Shown here: piece by piece, positions 37,392 to 51,072 of the stretch
Numbering within the stretch: the stretch's first letter is position 1
Layout of the letters: each line of letters begins with the position of its first letter
Assembly (NCBI GenBank): GCA_008921705.1
Contig: VFFE01006978.1
Location: forward strand, 342,683 to 406,682
Length of the DNA stretch: 64,000 nucleotides
Direction: 5' to 3'
DNA from: Burhinus oedicnemus
Taxonomy: Eukaryota; Chordata; Aves; Charadriiformes; Burhinidae
The notes under the pieces: generated by a model
Database searches by the model: none
The model's input: the letters and a program-made list of their open reading frames with translations, nothing else
Told to the model about the DNA's origin: nothing
Program-made: the position numbers and the translations under genes

Positions 37392-40300
37392 GGTGTAGTT
37401 ACACATTTTTCTCAATAACAACAAAACGATCTGTTGATTGCAGCTGTCTCTGAATCTACCATCTCTGGAGAATGGAGGAATATCTAAATAATTACATCAC
37501 TAAATATCTGTAAGGAATAAATTATATTTTCCATTGCTGGTATTTGTAATGTGTTATGTTTTAAATCAGTAAAACAAATTGAAGTTTATGTTTAGTATGC
37601 TGGCAGTTTTATTTCCAGGAAACTACACTGAGCTCACAAACTTTGTGATACTTTTTAGTAATAATTCATGTGATTTATAAAGGGACTTGACTGCTTTAGG
37701 GTCAGATGTATCTTTATCAAATGATACTTATAAGTTGTAGTTATTTATTGGGGTATGAAGCAGCATTTGTTGCCTGGGAAACAACTGAAAACAGCTTCCT
37801 CATAGTCAAACATCACCACATGTTCAAAAACATTGGCCCTAATTTAAGACAGGGACAAGCGTTGTTAAAACTGAGAATTTCTTTCTACATATCTGTGATA
37901 TCTTTTGTAATTGTTATTTTAAACTGTATCTGTAATCACTACTGTCATAGCTGTTCTGGTGATAAGTATTATTGTGTGAAATCTGGATATTGTTTGGATA
38001 ACAACTTAATACTAATGCCCAAAATTGGGCAATGACAAAGTCAAGGTGGTCATTTTGGGACTGTTGCTCCAGGATGACAGAGAAGTTCTTAATTACAATA
38101 CCCAAGGTAGCTCGGCTGCTTCTTACCACTTCTCCTCATTCTCTTCCTTCCTTTCTGTCGTCGCAGGCACCTTGCTATGTACTGCTTGTGTAGCAACGGT
38201 GCTGGAGGACGAAACATCTGGTGTCTTGTGCTTGAGAACTGGAAGGGGACAAAATACCCTGTCCTGTGCAGTTTCCTCTCATTTAATAAAAAAGATGCAC
38301 AGAGCAAAGCGGCGGGACAGGTTCATCCTTGGCTGTGCCCCACTCAAATCAGTGAAGCCGGCACGGCCTCAGGAATGGTCCAGTCTGAACACCCAGCTTT
38401 CTTAGCGTCGACCAGTTTGCCTCAAAGGCAGCTCTACGTGCTTTGTGCACAGAGTTTTCAGTACACAGAGTACACCGAGCTTTCATGGGATGTGCCAGTT
38501 CAGTTTACCTCAAGTTTGCCTTATACAGGGCACACTTTAACAGACAATTAATGATGTATCACCCAGATTGCTAATTTCATCCCTTCTGCGTTTTAACTTG
38601 GAGCCTGGATGTAATCTGCAGGTAAAGCCTCCATGTGCAAAAGCTGAGTGTCCATGCAAATTCAGTTGCTTTTTCTTGGCTGTGTTGAAAAGTCTTAAAA
38701 CAAATAATCTATTTATACGATGTCTGCCTTCTTGACAGATTTCATCTTTTCCCTCTAACTGTTTTGATGCCACCACTATTTTTAAAGAATAAAGGAATAA
38801 ACGTTCTGATTTTCTAATACTGGAGAAAAATTTCTCTCTCTCTAGTCTTCATGTGCACAAAATCAAGCGAATAGTCATCTGCAAATAGGTCTTTCCTGGA
38901 CAGAAACTTCAAACTGCGAGTTTCAAAAAAATCCAGTCCAGAGCATTTTGCAGAAGCCAGAAAGCATCTGAAAACCAAGGATTAGAAGTGGAGTGATCCA
39001 GTAACCTTTACTTAGTCCAGTTATAACAGAGCTTATATGAATATAGTGACATAAACATGAAACATATGGGGGAGCTCTGAGTGGTGTGTGTTGGACATGT
39101 CACAGGACCCTACCGCAGAAGTTCAAAGGCATGAGCACTTATAATAAATGTGTGATACAACGCAGAACAAATCCTGAGCAATGCTACTATACAGTCAGCG
39201 TGTATCCTGAATTGGTTGGTAGCACGGAGGATTTTAAACAGATGGATGAGAAAGATGATCACGCGTGCACGTGTCAAAGGATATTCTTATTAACGATACA
39301 GAGGAGAGCACAGTGTTAGAAGCTGTGAAAATACAAGAGAAATCTGTTATTGCACAGATAGAAAGATTACTGTACAACTGCAGTGGATATTGAGCAGAAT
39401 TAGCATATAAGCTATTTATGACAGGAGTATTTTCGCTAAGAAGTTGTAATTGTTCATCTTTGCTTTCAATATTTTACTTTTCCAACCACATAGGACTAAG
39501 AATAGCACCAGCGAGCCTATCCCTGTGAAGAAGGGAGTTGTTTAAAATCTCTTGTGGCTCTTTCTTCTCCTACTTTGGATAACATAAATTTATTCTAGAC
39601 TGACTTCGTTACAGCTGAGAGCTGAACAGAGCCCTTTTTTGTCACAGCCGCTGAACAGTTTGCTTAGATCCGCACTCAAAGATCATTGCGCCCAGAGGTT
39701 CAAACACCTTTGCCTGCTAGGATAAGGAGGCAAAGGTAATCTTGCGGAGAGAGCGAGCTGGTCAGGCCTTGCAGAGCAAAACCAGAGTAAAATAAAGAAA
39801 GAGAGCTGGAAGAAATGTCAAGGATGAAAGCAGCTCAGTGCTGCGAAGGATGTGTGCCCAGTTATCTTCAGCTTCACAAAACGTTCCTTATCCTGAGGTT
39901 CTGTGTGTCAGACCAGAGATTCCCCCCTTCCAGCCCTCCCCCTTGGAAAGCAAAATAAAGACGCTTTTTACCAGGCACTGAAAGTGAACCTGATCCTCCT
40001 AATAATGTGAGCATGGTCTCTACGAGTGAGGGAGCAATGTAAGATGAATTGTCTTTGGAGTTTCACTGTTTCCACCTAAAACTGCAATCCCTTTCGGTGC
40101 ATAAATTTGAGGTGAAGACTGGGACATCGCTGGGGAGCAAAGTGAATGAGTTATGGGAGGTAACAGAGACGTGTGTTGTTAGGAATGCGTATACCATTTT
40201 AATGCTGTTGTTAATTGCCTCCTCTAACATACAGACAGGGAGGCACGATTTTTCAGTGCACTAATGAGAACAGATCTGTTTGCTCTTAAATCATTACACT

Positions 40301-43300
40301 GAAATACGATATGATTTAAACTTTTAACTTCTAAGGTCAACCCTCCGCACCATGCAGCTGGTTCTGACCCCAGTAGTGTAGCAACGCTCTGCGGCACTTA
40401 TGGGCTAACAAGTTTTGTTCAAGAAACACCCCTATTTACTGTCTTCATTTCATGCCTAAAAAGCAAAATTGGAGCCATCATTCTTATGCCTCTGAATTTC
40501 TTAATCTTTTTTTTTTTTGCATTCTTCATGTGAGCTCTCCTGTCTTTCGGGCATAGCAGCGGGAGAGTAGGTCGAGACCAGAATATTGAAATGCACCCAT
40601 TTGTCATGATTCTTTGGTTTGTTTCCTTTATGCAAGGGTTAGGTGATGAGAGACACAATCCAAGTCTTAGGTTATGTGTGAAGAGAGGATCTCTGGTCTG
40701 GGACCTTGCCTCTTGCTTTCTTGCGATACCGAAAGCAGATAAATACCCAGATGAGCAGCATGAAGGACAGAGGTGGGGAAAAGCCTCAGTCTCGTGGCCA
40801 GGATCCAGACTCAAACAACATCCCAAAGGATGCTTTGGGATGCAAGGAGGTGGGCTGTCTTCCAGGACTGCCTCAGCTGAACCTCTGCCATGGCCTCCCT
40901 AAAGACCAGGTACTCTGCAAATGCAGAATCCGTGTAATCCCCATCTGAAGGGGCTTACTGCGTGACAAGTCAGACAAAGGACCAGGTGGAAAATATGGCC
41001 GCAACACACATAGCCGACAACAGTGACGTTGCGAGCGTGACGTGTCAGCTTGGGACCTCGTCAATAGGGAAGGATTTAAAGTGTGGAGTACGTTTTTATG
41101 AGGGGCGGCTTATCAAAATAGAAGCAGAGAGAAAGACTTGAATATGAAAAGGGACTATAATGAAAAAGTAGTGGAGAAAGACAGAAGAAGAGGACAAGTG
41201 AAATGAAGCATCTGTGAAGAGAGAAGGGAATGAGCAGCCCGTTAGCACAAGCAGGAGACTGTCCAGAATAAAGGCTATGAAAACCAGTGGAAACCAATTA
41301 GACTGATGAAGTCATCAACATCTGAAGGCCACAGCTGCTTGCTGTGCTTCTGCTGGCTCAGTTTCACCTCTAGGTCAGCACTTTGAATGCACACCCGGTT
41401 AATACTGACCAGAAATGCATATAAATCCGGTGGCTGCTCAAAAATCTTTTGAAATGTGATATGAGAAAGATATTGGTGTTCCCTGTTCTTGTCTGTCTGA
41501 ACAGTTGTTAATATTACAGAAACCTCACAAGTAGACAAGTTTTGCCTTTCCACGAGAGGGCTGAGATGGAGAGAGCAGGCAGAAGTAGCTTTTTGACACT
41601 GCAAGCGGTCCCTCGTGAAGGAGATGCACTTGTTACACAGTTCTGAGCAGAGTTCTGCATCCATGCTGGTTTATGGGTTAGAGAGAGGAATATCATCCTT
41701 TTCAACTAATGGGCACAGCTTCTTTCCAAACAGTACCAAAAAAAATCTGTTCTTGATAATATCAAAATGAATTTTACAGAGTTGCACTGGGATATAACTA
41801 TATAGTTCCCATTAAGTCAGTGGGAAAGGCAGAGCCCCAACTATTAAAGCTCTTTGAGAGAGAGATTTATTTTAAAGGAAAGTCTTACATTGGGTGTCAT
41901 TGTTACTACAAATTAATCTTATAGTCTTGAGTTCCCAGTGTGGTATTTAGAGGTAAGTTCTAATGTACTGTAAATCGAGTAATCAGGGGGATTATAAAGG
42001 AACTTCTAAAATCTGAGCTGAAACTTGGCATGACACTTTTCATCCCACATGCCTCATTCCGCCTGAAATAGATTTCCCCAGATTTTGAAATGCAGTGTGG
42101 AATATTGGTGTCTTTTCTTAATTCAAGACTTCAAACAAAGTCTATAAACAAAGACTTTAAACCCATGTTTACTGCACACAGAAGTTCTAGAAATGATTGG
42201 ATACCACGTGTCTGCAGCCACCATACAACCCGCCATCTCTAATGGTTCTGAGGTCTAGTTCGCTTCATTAGTTAATTATGTTTAGATGGCTGAGCGGGGT
42301 GTACTGTTAAGAGGTGACAGCTGGACATGTACATTAGCAGCTTTCTGTAACACCTTCCATGTGCCAACAATGACACCCCCAAAAGGAAGGGGAGAAAATG
42401 GAATCCCTAAGATCACCTTGCACCAAAGGCTCCTCAGATCTGGTGCTGTTCCAGCGAAGGGACCGAGCGGTGCCGTGGTTATAGGCCCTATATAGTCCTG
42501 GGGCAGATTTGGCATCCTTTTTGGCTCCAGGCCAGCTTTTTCTTACTTGACCTCTGAGTGACTTATAAGTGGTCCATGATTAATTTATTTAAGATTTAAG
42601 AACAAGAACTAGAAATTACACAGTTCTACTCCACAGATTTTTGCTTTGCCTCTAGCAAATTAATCTAATGAGAGTCTAATTTGTTTTAGATTAAATGAAT
42701 TCCCTCTGTTCGCTGTGTTAATCCCCAGTTGAACTGCCTTTTTATAATTTCCACTCCCTTGAAGCATTGTACTGTAACTTATTTAACTCTACAACTGTAT
42801 TTATTAGAGGTGTTGCAGTAATAATTTATAACTGGAGGGCAAGCAGAATTTGACATTGGTACTTGGTGGGGTGTGGATATTGCCAAAATATCTCAAAGCC
42901 TTTTCTGGGGGGGACCAGAGCTCTTACTTCGTACTGACTCCCTGAGATATTTGATGTACTGCTGCTCAGCTACAGCTAGCCACTCAGTTTTAGCGCTTTG
43001 CTGTAAGCTCTGCGTGACAATCTGTTGTAGCCTGCAAGGAGACTCTTGTAAACCTGATGAAACAAGAGATCTCCGGTGGTCCTTCCCCTACACGGCTAAA
43101 TACAATTGGTTGCTCACATGTGTTTCTGTTCTGCCCGAAGTTCACCTTTTTTATGGACCTTCCTTCTGCCAGAGCTCAGCAAAAGTCAGTGGAATAAGAA
43201 ATCACGTTTTAACTAGCTTTTCATGTTTCTTCATCTTATTCTAGGTTCCCTCTCTTTTGGCTCACAGCTGAGAGCTCAGTAGACGAGTTTATAACTAAAT

Positions 43301-44589
43301 TAAGGCTGGTCTTTCCAGCACTAAAGAGTTAATTCTTCTGGCTGGGACATAACAACAGATTCTGCTTTATTGCCCGCTTCAAGGAGAAGTATGCCATTCA
43401 TATTTTTCACCCAGGAAAATAAGCCTTGCCTATATATAGATGTATATGTATGTAACGGAAATATTGCATTCATTCCAGTCCTCTTTGTAACTGCGAAGAG
43501 TTGGATTTAAACTGAAGTAAAATATTTCTAACTTACGGCTTTCGTGATGTCAAAGAAAACCCTCTTGCACCAGTTGCAGCCCCATTCAAGTGTATGGGCA
43601 CCACTGATGTAAAAACGCAAAATTTCATTTTGTAGTATCAGCCACCAGTGCTCAAAACTCACAAATTTCTTCCACTCTGATTTCTGATACTGCCTTAAAA
43701 GCATAAGGCACAAAAACACGCTGGAGGTTTTCTTACTATTTGTTTTCCTACTCAGTGTGTATTTTCTTAACCTCTGTAATTCATCACAGATCACATTTTC
43801 ATAGTTTTCTCTAGAAAAGCTATTCCCTTTTCAATGAAAACTTTGGTTCCCTTGTATTTCCTTTATTCAAAGATACCAGAAAGTTTTAAGATTTTTGCAA
43901 AACTTGTGACAAAACTTTAATATTTTCAGCACTAGAACAGGGAGCTGAGGGCCAAGTTTCTGCCACCTCCAGTGAGTGCGATACTGAGAGGCCTGGGAGG
44001 AGCAGGCTGGGGCACATGGCTTTGCCTTGGGACTTAAATTTATAGGCTTGTTTGTCAACTTAATTTTTAATATTTCAAACACAAATTCCTTCTGAAGTAG
44101 GACTTTCAACCCATCCTAGTCTCTTTTTCCAAGGGATGCAGTGCTGTTCATTTCTGAACATTTAGTCTAACTTTGTTTTATTCATTTATTCTTCTCATCT
44201 TTATTTTCCTCAGACTTGTTACATTACAGTTAATACTGTAAAATATTATATTTGCACATGATATGGGCAAAGTGCCCAGTGGCAGTTGTGACTGAAAGAC
44301 TGTTCAGCTTAGTCTGGTAAATAATTTTAATAGACTTCTCCTAAAATACATAGCTGCCTGTTGCTAGATCAACTCAGGGATCAAAAAAGGTTTTATCTGA
44401 TGTTTTAGATTTTAGTAAGCAGGGAGCCAGGTCACCTGTTGACAAAACTGTCCTTACCCATCTTCACTTCTTTGTTTCAAATGCCACAAGCACTGTTCAA
44501 AATTAGGAGATTAATGAATAATTAGAAAGTATAAAAAACTTGAAAAAAATAATTATTCCCTAGCAAGCATAGCACACAGTGTTGCAAAT

Positions 44590-44680
44590 ATTAAAAAGTG
44601 TGTATATGTAGTATATTAATGTGTATATAAATAGATAGGTACGATATATGTATATAAAACATATACATATGTTGCAAATA
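44590..44680. repeat. TA/TG-rich low-complexity tract
   Basis: This is an irregular run of gtgtatatgta, gtgtatataaatag and atatgtatataaaacatatacatatg units. It looks like a decayed microsatellite in the intron. Confidence 0.7.
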
Positions 44681-47120
44681 TAAAAAAATCCAAAGAAACA
44701 AAAATATGATTATAAATGCGTGGCCAGAGGGCAATGCTGTTGGGCTAAGCGTGAAACACCAAGCGACTAGGGAAGAGGCTGGCAGCCTGGGAGGAAGGTC
44801 TTGGAGATGCAGCGTAGGATGAAGCCACAGGATTTAAACACAGCCTGGCTGCATACATCAGATATGCATCGGATAAGCCAGGTTACGCTCCTGAGAAACA
44901 AAGGAGGCGATTGTGTTAGGGTCCCGATAGCAGGAGAGAGCAGGAAGCTCAGGGCTCTGGAGCTGATATCTCTTTTTTTGCAACGTTTATCTTTTGTGCA
45001 AGAGGGGAAGAGTTTTCCTGAGTAGTTCACTGCTGGGATGAGAAGCTTGGTTTATGGTTTATTAGTATTTGTCATGTTTGGTTGGGTGACCTTGTCTTCA
45101 GATAACATTTGGTACAATTGTGAGGGTTTGTTGGGTTTGTTTTTTTAAAGGGTGCTTTCTGCCTTCAAAATCAGGATGTGGGTTTTTTGCCTAAGGAGTG
45201 TTCACTGGTTCTTGCATTTCTTAAACACACCTCTGAATTGGGGGGTCTAGCTTAAGATATGGACAGGAGCGCCTCTGGCAGTGAGCAAAATGTATGTTGC
45301 CTTGTGAAGAATATGAGTTTTGAGCTGTTTTATCAAAAGTGCTGTCTGAGTAAAGGGGGACGTTCTGCCAAATGATGCATTTCATGGACTCCTTTGCTGC
45401 TTCAGGCAACGTCTCCCTCAGACTTCAGTGCGTGGCACCTTGCAGGTTGGAAGGAAGTGCAGGTCACACCTGTTGCTGGACATACACTCAAATGATTTAG
45501 ACTTCGTTGAGCCTAGATGAGGACTGTATCTTTACTTCACCTTTGAATTCATCCCCCCAAGGCTCTGTTGTGGCCTCAGTTACCTGCGGCACCAGTTAGC
45601 CCAGTTTCATGATGCAGAGCAGCCTGTTCATGTGCAGTAAATCTGTGGACAACAAAGTTCTAACTGAGCACAGACCTCTCACTCCATCACGTCTGTTTTT
45701 CTGCTTTAAGCCTGCTTTTCCACCACTGCTCATTAAATATTCCCTTCCGGTGAATCCCTTGACTGGCCTTTGAGCTTCTGTTTCCTTCTCCCCTCACGTT
45801 GGGAAAAGGTCTGGATGGAGAGGTTGCAAGTGAGTGAGCTTCCTCAGCATCCCGTGCTGGAAGGGTGGCATAAGGTGGCGAGCAGCCGCTGAAGCTCCCC
45901 TGGGCGCTGAGTCTGCCTCCCCACTGCTGCGATGCCAACGATAACCCAGGTGTACCTGGGTTTCAGAGAGCAGGGATTGCTGTCAGTCCTCGACGGCATT
46001 TTTTGCAGCGCGGAGGCAGGCTTGCCTGCACACCTCTGCTTAAAAATGCGTCAAAGGCGATGTGGTTCCCCAGCGCCACGGTCGGCTCGAACTGCCGGCC
46101 ACCACTTGGGAAGCCGTGTCCTGTTTAAAGAGAGCCCCACAGAGGCTTCCCCACTGCGTGAAACGGTGCTTGCGAGAGGGGGAATGGGTCTCCTCTGCTT
46201 CTCCCGGGAAATAGGGAAGTGGGAGATGTCCTCCCTGGCAGTCAGTTGCCTGGTGCAGAGGCTGGTGCTGGTGGTCAGGCAGGGCTCTCGCCTTCCCGAC
46301 TCAGCAGAAAGAGGGGTTATGCGGTAGAAGGAGGCTGAACACACGGACACAAACATATCCTTTTGTTTTTTAAAGAAGTTGTGGGTGTATTTCTTCTGCT
46401 GATGCCAGCCTTTTCCTTTGCTGCTGGAAGGAAGTGGAGAGAAATTAAGCTTCTGACAGAATAAAATTGTGATTATTAGCATTTTGCTGCTTGCTGGCTG
46501 GTGAAGATGAGAACAAAAGGGCTTACATGGTTTTTACTTTTCTCATCTGTTTGAGTTTGTCAGTTCTGTTTCTCATTTTTTATTGGATCTTGCCTCTTCA
46601 GGCCAAGCTAGTGCCCATGGGAGGTGGTGGATGGATGGACAGCCATCCCCTCTGACTCCTCTCTCATTACTCGGCATAGCTACGCATAGCACTTTGTGTA
46701 AACAGCGCGGCTGCTGCATGTATAACCTGAACCCAAACGCTCAGATGGTGCAGGCAGCAGGATGGAGTGAGTGCCGTGGTCCAGGCAAGCCTGCCCAAGC
46801 AGCATGCTGGTGATGATTGTGGCCGTCATCATGATGAGGGACATGTCTCCTGTGGTTTATACTTAGGTGGCCAAGCAGGCCTCAGGATAGCTGCGAGGTG
46901 ATAAACCATTTGTAGTCTGGATTTCTGCTGGTGATACCAGTTGGGGGAAAGGCTCTGAACTGCCTTTTCTACCCAGGGACAGAGGTGGGATATGAGCAAC
47001 AGAGGGGAAGGTCAGTAACATGCCTTACAAATTGATTAAACTTCCAAGTATATCTATGAACGTGCACCGGTAAAAACTTCTTCCCATCTTTTTCCAGTGG
47101 TAGTAGTAACAATTTGTTGC

Positions 47121-47143
47121 TGTGTCTTTCTTTCTTTCTCCAG
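47121..47143 (+). promoter_or_regulatory. COLEC12: Splice acceptor of COLEC12 exon 2
   Basis: A nearly pure pyrimidine tract made of cttt repeats leads into ctccag directly before the exon. It is a strong consensus 3' splice site. Confidence 0.85.
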
Positions 47144-47194
47144 ACGATTTTGCAGAGGAGGAGGAGGTGCAGTCCTTTGGCTACAAGAGGTTTG
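47144..47194 (+). CDS. COLEC12: COLEC12 exon 2 (N-terminal cytoplasmic tail)
   Basis: This 51-bp exon is read in phase 1. With a G supplied by exon 1 it encodes DDFAEEEEVQSFGYKRF and leaves one G for the next codon. It matches the start of collectin-12, whose vertebrate protein begins Met-Lys and continues with this acidic stretch and the Tyr-Lys-Arg-Phe segment. Collectin-12 is a trimeric type II membrane scavenger receptor. It has a cytoplasmic tail, one membrane segment, a coiled coil, a collagen-like stem and a C-type lectin domain, and it binds oxidised lipoprotein, microbes and certain glycans. This exon carries only the tail, including the YKRF motif region proposed for endocytic sorting. 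The acceptor and the donor gtaagt are both consensus. Exon 1 is probably in the gap at 37372-37391. The membrane-segment exon is not in the window. No other gene is known to me with this tail. Confidence 0.9.
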
Positions 47195-47200
47195 GTAAGT
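47195..47200 (+). promoter_or_regulatory. COLEC12: Splice donor of COLEC12 exon 2
   Basis: The sequence gtaagt directly after the exon is a full consensus 5' splice site and fixes the exon end in phase 1. Confidence 0.85.
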
Positions 47201-48404
47201 GGCAGCAGGTCTTTCCGCTCGCTATTGCATAGTGCTTAGGCTAAGTGAAACGCTTGCTATGAAAAATCTCCCATGCTTGCAGCATCAAAACATATTGGTA
47301 CAGTCCCGTTACCCACTTCACACTAATATCTGCCCAGAGCAAAGTCTGATTTTTAGACTTGGTTTATTTTCTTGGCAAATATAACACTTCAGAAATAGCC
47401 CTGAGTAGAAACAAGAAGTGGCTGGTTCCATTATTTGATCATTAGTGTCATGAAAATGAAGCCAATGCCTGAACAGAAATGAATGTGCTGACTGTAAAAA
47501 AGGGTCCATGCCTCTTACATATCCTCTGCCCAGCTGGGCTTTTCTTCAGCCCACAGACTGATGCGCAGCTAGGTTTGTAGGTGTTCCTGAGAGCAGTGGC
47601 ATGGAACCTCCTGCAAGCTCATGGAAGTTGTATTGGCAGCTGAGGCAGGACATATGCTGTGCACTTCTCTCAAAACAGAAGTAAAAGTATATGGTATGAA
47701 TGCATTCTGATGTCAAAAATAATTAAAACACTTGGTCACTTTTTTCCTTTTTTCCACTTTCTTCCCTTTTTTCCATGTTTGTTCACTGAAAATGGCCTTC
47801 TTATGTGGAGAAGGCAGTGCCAGGCATCTCTGTGCAGGGGTCAGCAGCCTTCATGGCTCCTCTTTTCAAGGTTCTTGTGCTCTCTTTCCCTGAGGGAAAC
47901 GTTTCAGCTGACAGCTTTTCCTGGGACAGGCTGACTCCTGTCCGTCCAGCTACAGGGAGGTGATACAGTGGCCTCTGAGCTCCCCCAGTGCCAACTCTGT
48001 CTTGGAGCAACCAAAGGGGCTCATCATCCAAGCTGCTAGCTGCCTTTTCAACTGTAAGCCATCAGGATAAAAGTTCACCTTGTTTTTTCTCTCCTGGGAA
48101 AGTGGCTGCAACAAGAGTCACTTACAAAAACCCCACTTGGCAAACGGATAGGAAAGGCAGACTGAAAATAAAAAATAAGTCAACAATTCCCTCCATCCCA
48201 AAAGGAGCAGGGGGAGGCAGCGTAAGGAGATGCGGCATTTGGGAGGTGGGGATCACATTCGCATGACCTCTTCTACCCCTTGAACTACTCCACCGCTCCC
48301 TGCTGTTGAGCTTTATTTTGGATAGATCAGCCAGCCACAGAGCCAGCATCTGTGGCTTGGAAAGTCCTGCCATAAGGCAGCACATAGGGTTTTTTCCTAT
48401 TCTG

Positions 48405-48422
48405 TTTTTTTTTTTTTTTTTT
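48405..48422. repeat. T18 homopolymer
   Basis: This is an uninterrupted run of 18 T in intron 2. No retrotransposon body is recognised beside it. Confidence 0.9.
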
Positions 48423-51026
48423 GGATTAGGCCCTGGAATAGCAAAAAAGAAAAAAAATCTTGAGAAATGGGAAGAAATGTTAACTGTTCATTTCTGTCAC
48501 CTCCAGCTGAGTAAAAAATACTAGGATTCATTAACACCTATAAAAATAGCTTCCCTCCACGTTGCTCGCTACCTAGCTATCCCTGGTCAGCATGCTCTTG
48601 CAGTGAACTGTGAAAGCTTTTAGCAAGGAGCGGGTACCCCCCTATCCTTACTATCCCAGTAGTAAGTGCACTGTTGTGACATGATGGGATTTTTGCATGT
48701 TAACTTGTGAGTTATTTCTGCCCTTAGAAATGCAAGCTTTATCTGAGCATTTCCAGAAATGCTTGTGGTGTTGCACTTGGTGGGGCAGCGGGGAGGGAGG
48801 AGAGGGCCAGCAGTCTGGCAGTGGCAGGAGGAGGAGATTTCACCACAAATGGAGGAGGCAGGGTAGTTCCACCCTTAGGAAAGAACCATAACCCACTTCT
48901 GCTTCATGAAAACAACATCACTGTGGTCAAGGAGGTATCCCAGATGTCTGCAGTACAGAAGAAGAGCCTTGACTAACGGGGGAGTGGGGTCATGAAGGCA
49001 TAGCTTGGGCACTGGTGAGAGTGCTGTTTTCCTGCAAGTGCTCATGCTTTTGTGGCCCCTAAAGGAGTTATTTCCTCTCCCTCAGAAAACGTGACTTGGT
49101 GCGTTCCCATTTCTGTAGTCCTCACTGCGTGTCCAGGCAGCCTTTGAGCAACCTCTGGTGGGACTAGGAGATGTGCCTTCAGGAGTGCTGGCTGCTTCAT
49201 CTGGCACCAGGCTCCTCCTTTCAGGAAGGTGATATGCACATCTTTTAAATAAAACTCCAAATTCACTGGCCAGCTGGGTCAGCATTTCCAGTGAAGGACC
49301 AGAGCTTGCTCTTGGGGCCGAAATGCAGCCGAGTAGTTCAAGCTCCCGCCTGACCAGTAGGAAATGTTATGCCTGCTGTCCCAGCTGGTGGTCCCTCTTT
49401 GCTCTGCACCCTTAGTGGTAAGAGAAGGCTATATGGGAGAAGCCCAAGGCAAGAGCCAAGTTTTGTTACATAAAACCTTGATAAAAGGTCATTTTGGAAG
49501 GAGCCCGGTCCTGTCTGCTGTCTGGCACTGTAGAAATCCCAGGCCTGTTGGTGTACAGCCTGCTGGCGCGGGCAGCGATAACAGCAGCAGTGGGGTTTTT
49601 GTTTCAGGAGCCATAGTGTAAGAGCAATTGTGTAATATATTGTGACCGGAGTAGTCCCTGTATGCCCCATTGATGTGAGACATGGTAGGAGGACCGTGAC
49701 TCAAGTGCCTTTGACTCCATCGTTTGGAAGTGGAGTTTTGCCTCGTTTGGAACAAAACGTGCTCCGAGAGGGAGATGGCTAAAGCACAACCGGTTTGTAG
49801 AAAACATGGCTTGCAGTGAGTCACTGCTGGCAGCTGGGAACATGTGTTGGTCAGCACTTGGCAGGCAAAGCCTTGACCAAACTGCTTTCCTAGAGTTCAG
49901 CTGAAGAGTTTATTATTAGCTGCCTTGTTGCTACAGCCTATAGTTTGGTTCAAGGAAGGAAGAGATCTGCGGAGGGAAGGAGGGAGGCGTTCTCCAACAA
50001 TTCTCATTTTGGGGAAGAAGCTTTTGAAAAGAGGACTGAATACACGCAGTCCTGCACCGCTTCCCCTTTTTCCGAAACTTTCTGTCCCTCCTCCTCAGAT
50101 AAGCTGATTTCAAAGAATTTATCATGCTACTTTACTTTTTAGTCAGCAGAACATTAACTGGCCATATTAAATATTAACATAGTAAATAACAATGAATACA
50201 GATGCAGACAACTCCAAGATGCTTGGAAAAATACACACCAGCATTTTTTCCCTTTTGAGCTTGGGACAAATTTGCTGCAGGGGGTCAGGGAGGTGGAGGA
50301 AAGCACTCTTTCCAGCTGACTGATGCTGTTTACTTCTTCGCAATGGATGCTACAGATGTGCAGGGACGCTGCCAGAAGTGTGATGCTCAGCTGCAATGCC
50401 TCTGGATTGCTGCAGTGAGAAAGCACATGAGCAAGCATGTTTCTTATCACTGTTACTTCATCATCAGTCGCTGCTATGGCTGCTTTGAAGTTATCTGCTC
50501 CAGATAACAAGCTATGCCTCTCCACTGGTTTTCCTCTATCAGATCGCTACCGATGTTAACTCTTTCGTCATTCAATGTCATTGGTTGGCACAGCCCCGTG
50601 CACACCCCACTTCGGGAAAGAATGAATGAGGAAAGGGCAAAACTTGGTTTTCAATATTACACACTTTTGGGATGCTAAATCTCAGGCTTGAGAGCTCAGA
50701 CTAGTTTCTAGATGGTAGATAGCAGGATGAGATCTCTTTACGGCAGGGTTTTGACTCTTTCCTCTGAGACTCGGGCTCCAGGCATAGCTGCAGGCAAGGG
50801 AATTGAAGGGAACGAATGGACTCCAAGGTGGCAGATCTGATCTTCCTAACTTGTGGCATTCCAAGGTGATAGATATAGAGATAATTGTGAATTTCATTTC
50901 TTTATGTTAATGTTTTAGAACTTAAAACCTGCACTTTACTGAATAGAGTATTTAATGTGGAAATTTCAATGTGAAGTTATTCATTGCATAGTTTGAAGCT
51001 ACTGTACAATATGGAACAGCTGAAAG

Positions 51027-51072
51027 CAAAGGGGATGGTCTTTGAACTGTCAAAGGGGATGGTCTTTGAACT
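51027..51072. repeat. Tandem duplication, 24-bp period
   Basis: The 22-base segment caaaggggatggtctttgaact occurs at 51027-51048 and again at 51051-51072 without a mismatch, separated by gt. The identity points to a recent local duplication or slippage. Confidence 0.9.

Larger units (their letters stand above)
37392..47143 (+). other. COLEC12: COLEC12 intron 1 (inferred)
   Basis: This non-coding sequence lies between the putative promoter and exon 2. It contains a T-run at about 40508-40519, a TA/TG-rich low-complexity patch at 44590-44680 and no defensible exon. A minus-strand frame at 41275-41664 (129 codons, good Kozak context) is unassigned. The intron identity follows from the exon 2 call and the CpG island, not from transcript evidence. 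Confidence 0.6.

Noticed and set aside
36677..37424. Long overlapping open frames of 150-230 codons on both strands
   Set aside because: They are caused by the GC-rich CpG island, where stop codons are rare. Pro/Arg/Gly/Ala-rich low-complexity translations in four or more frames are not a gene.
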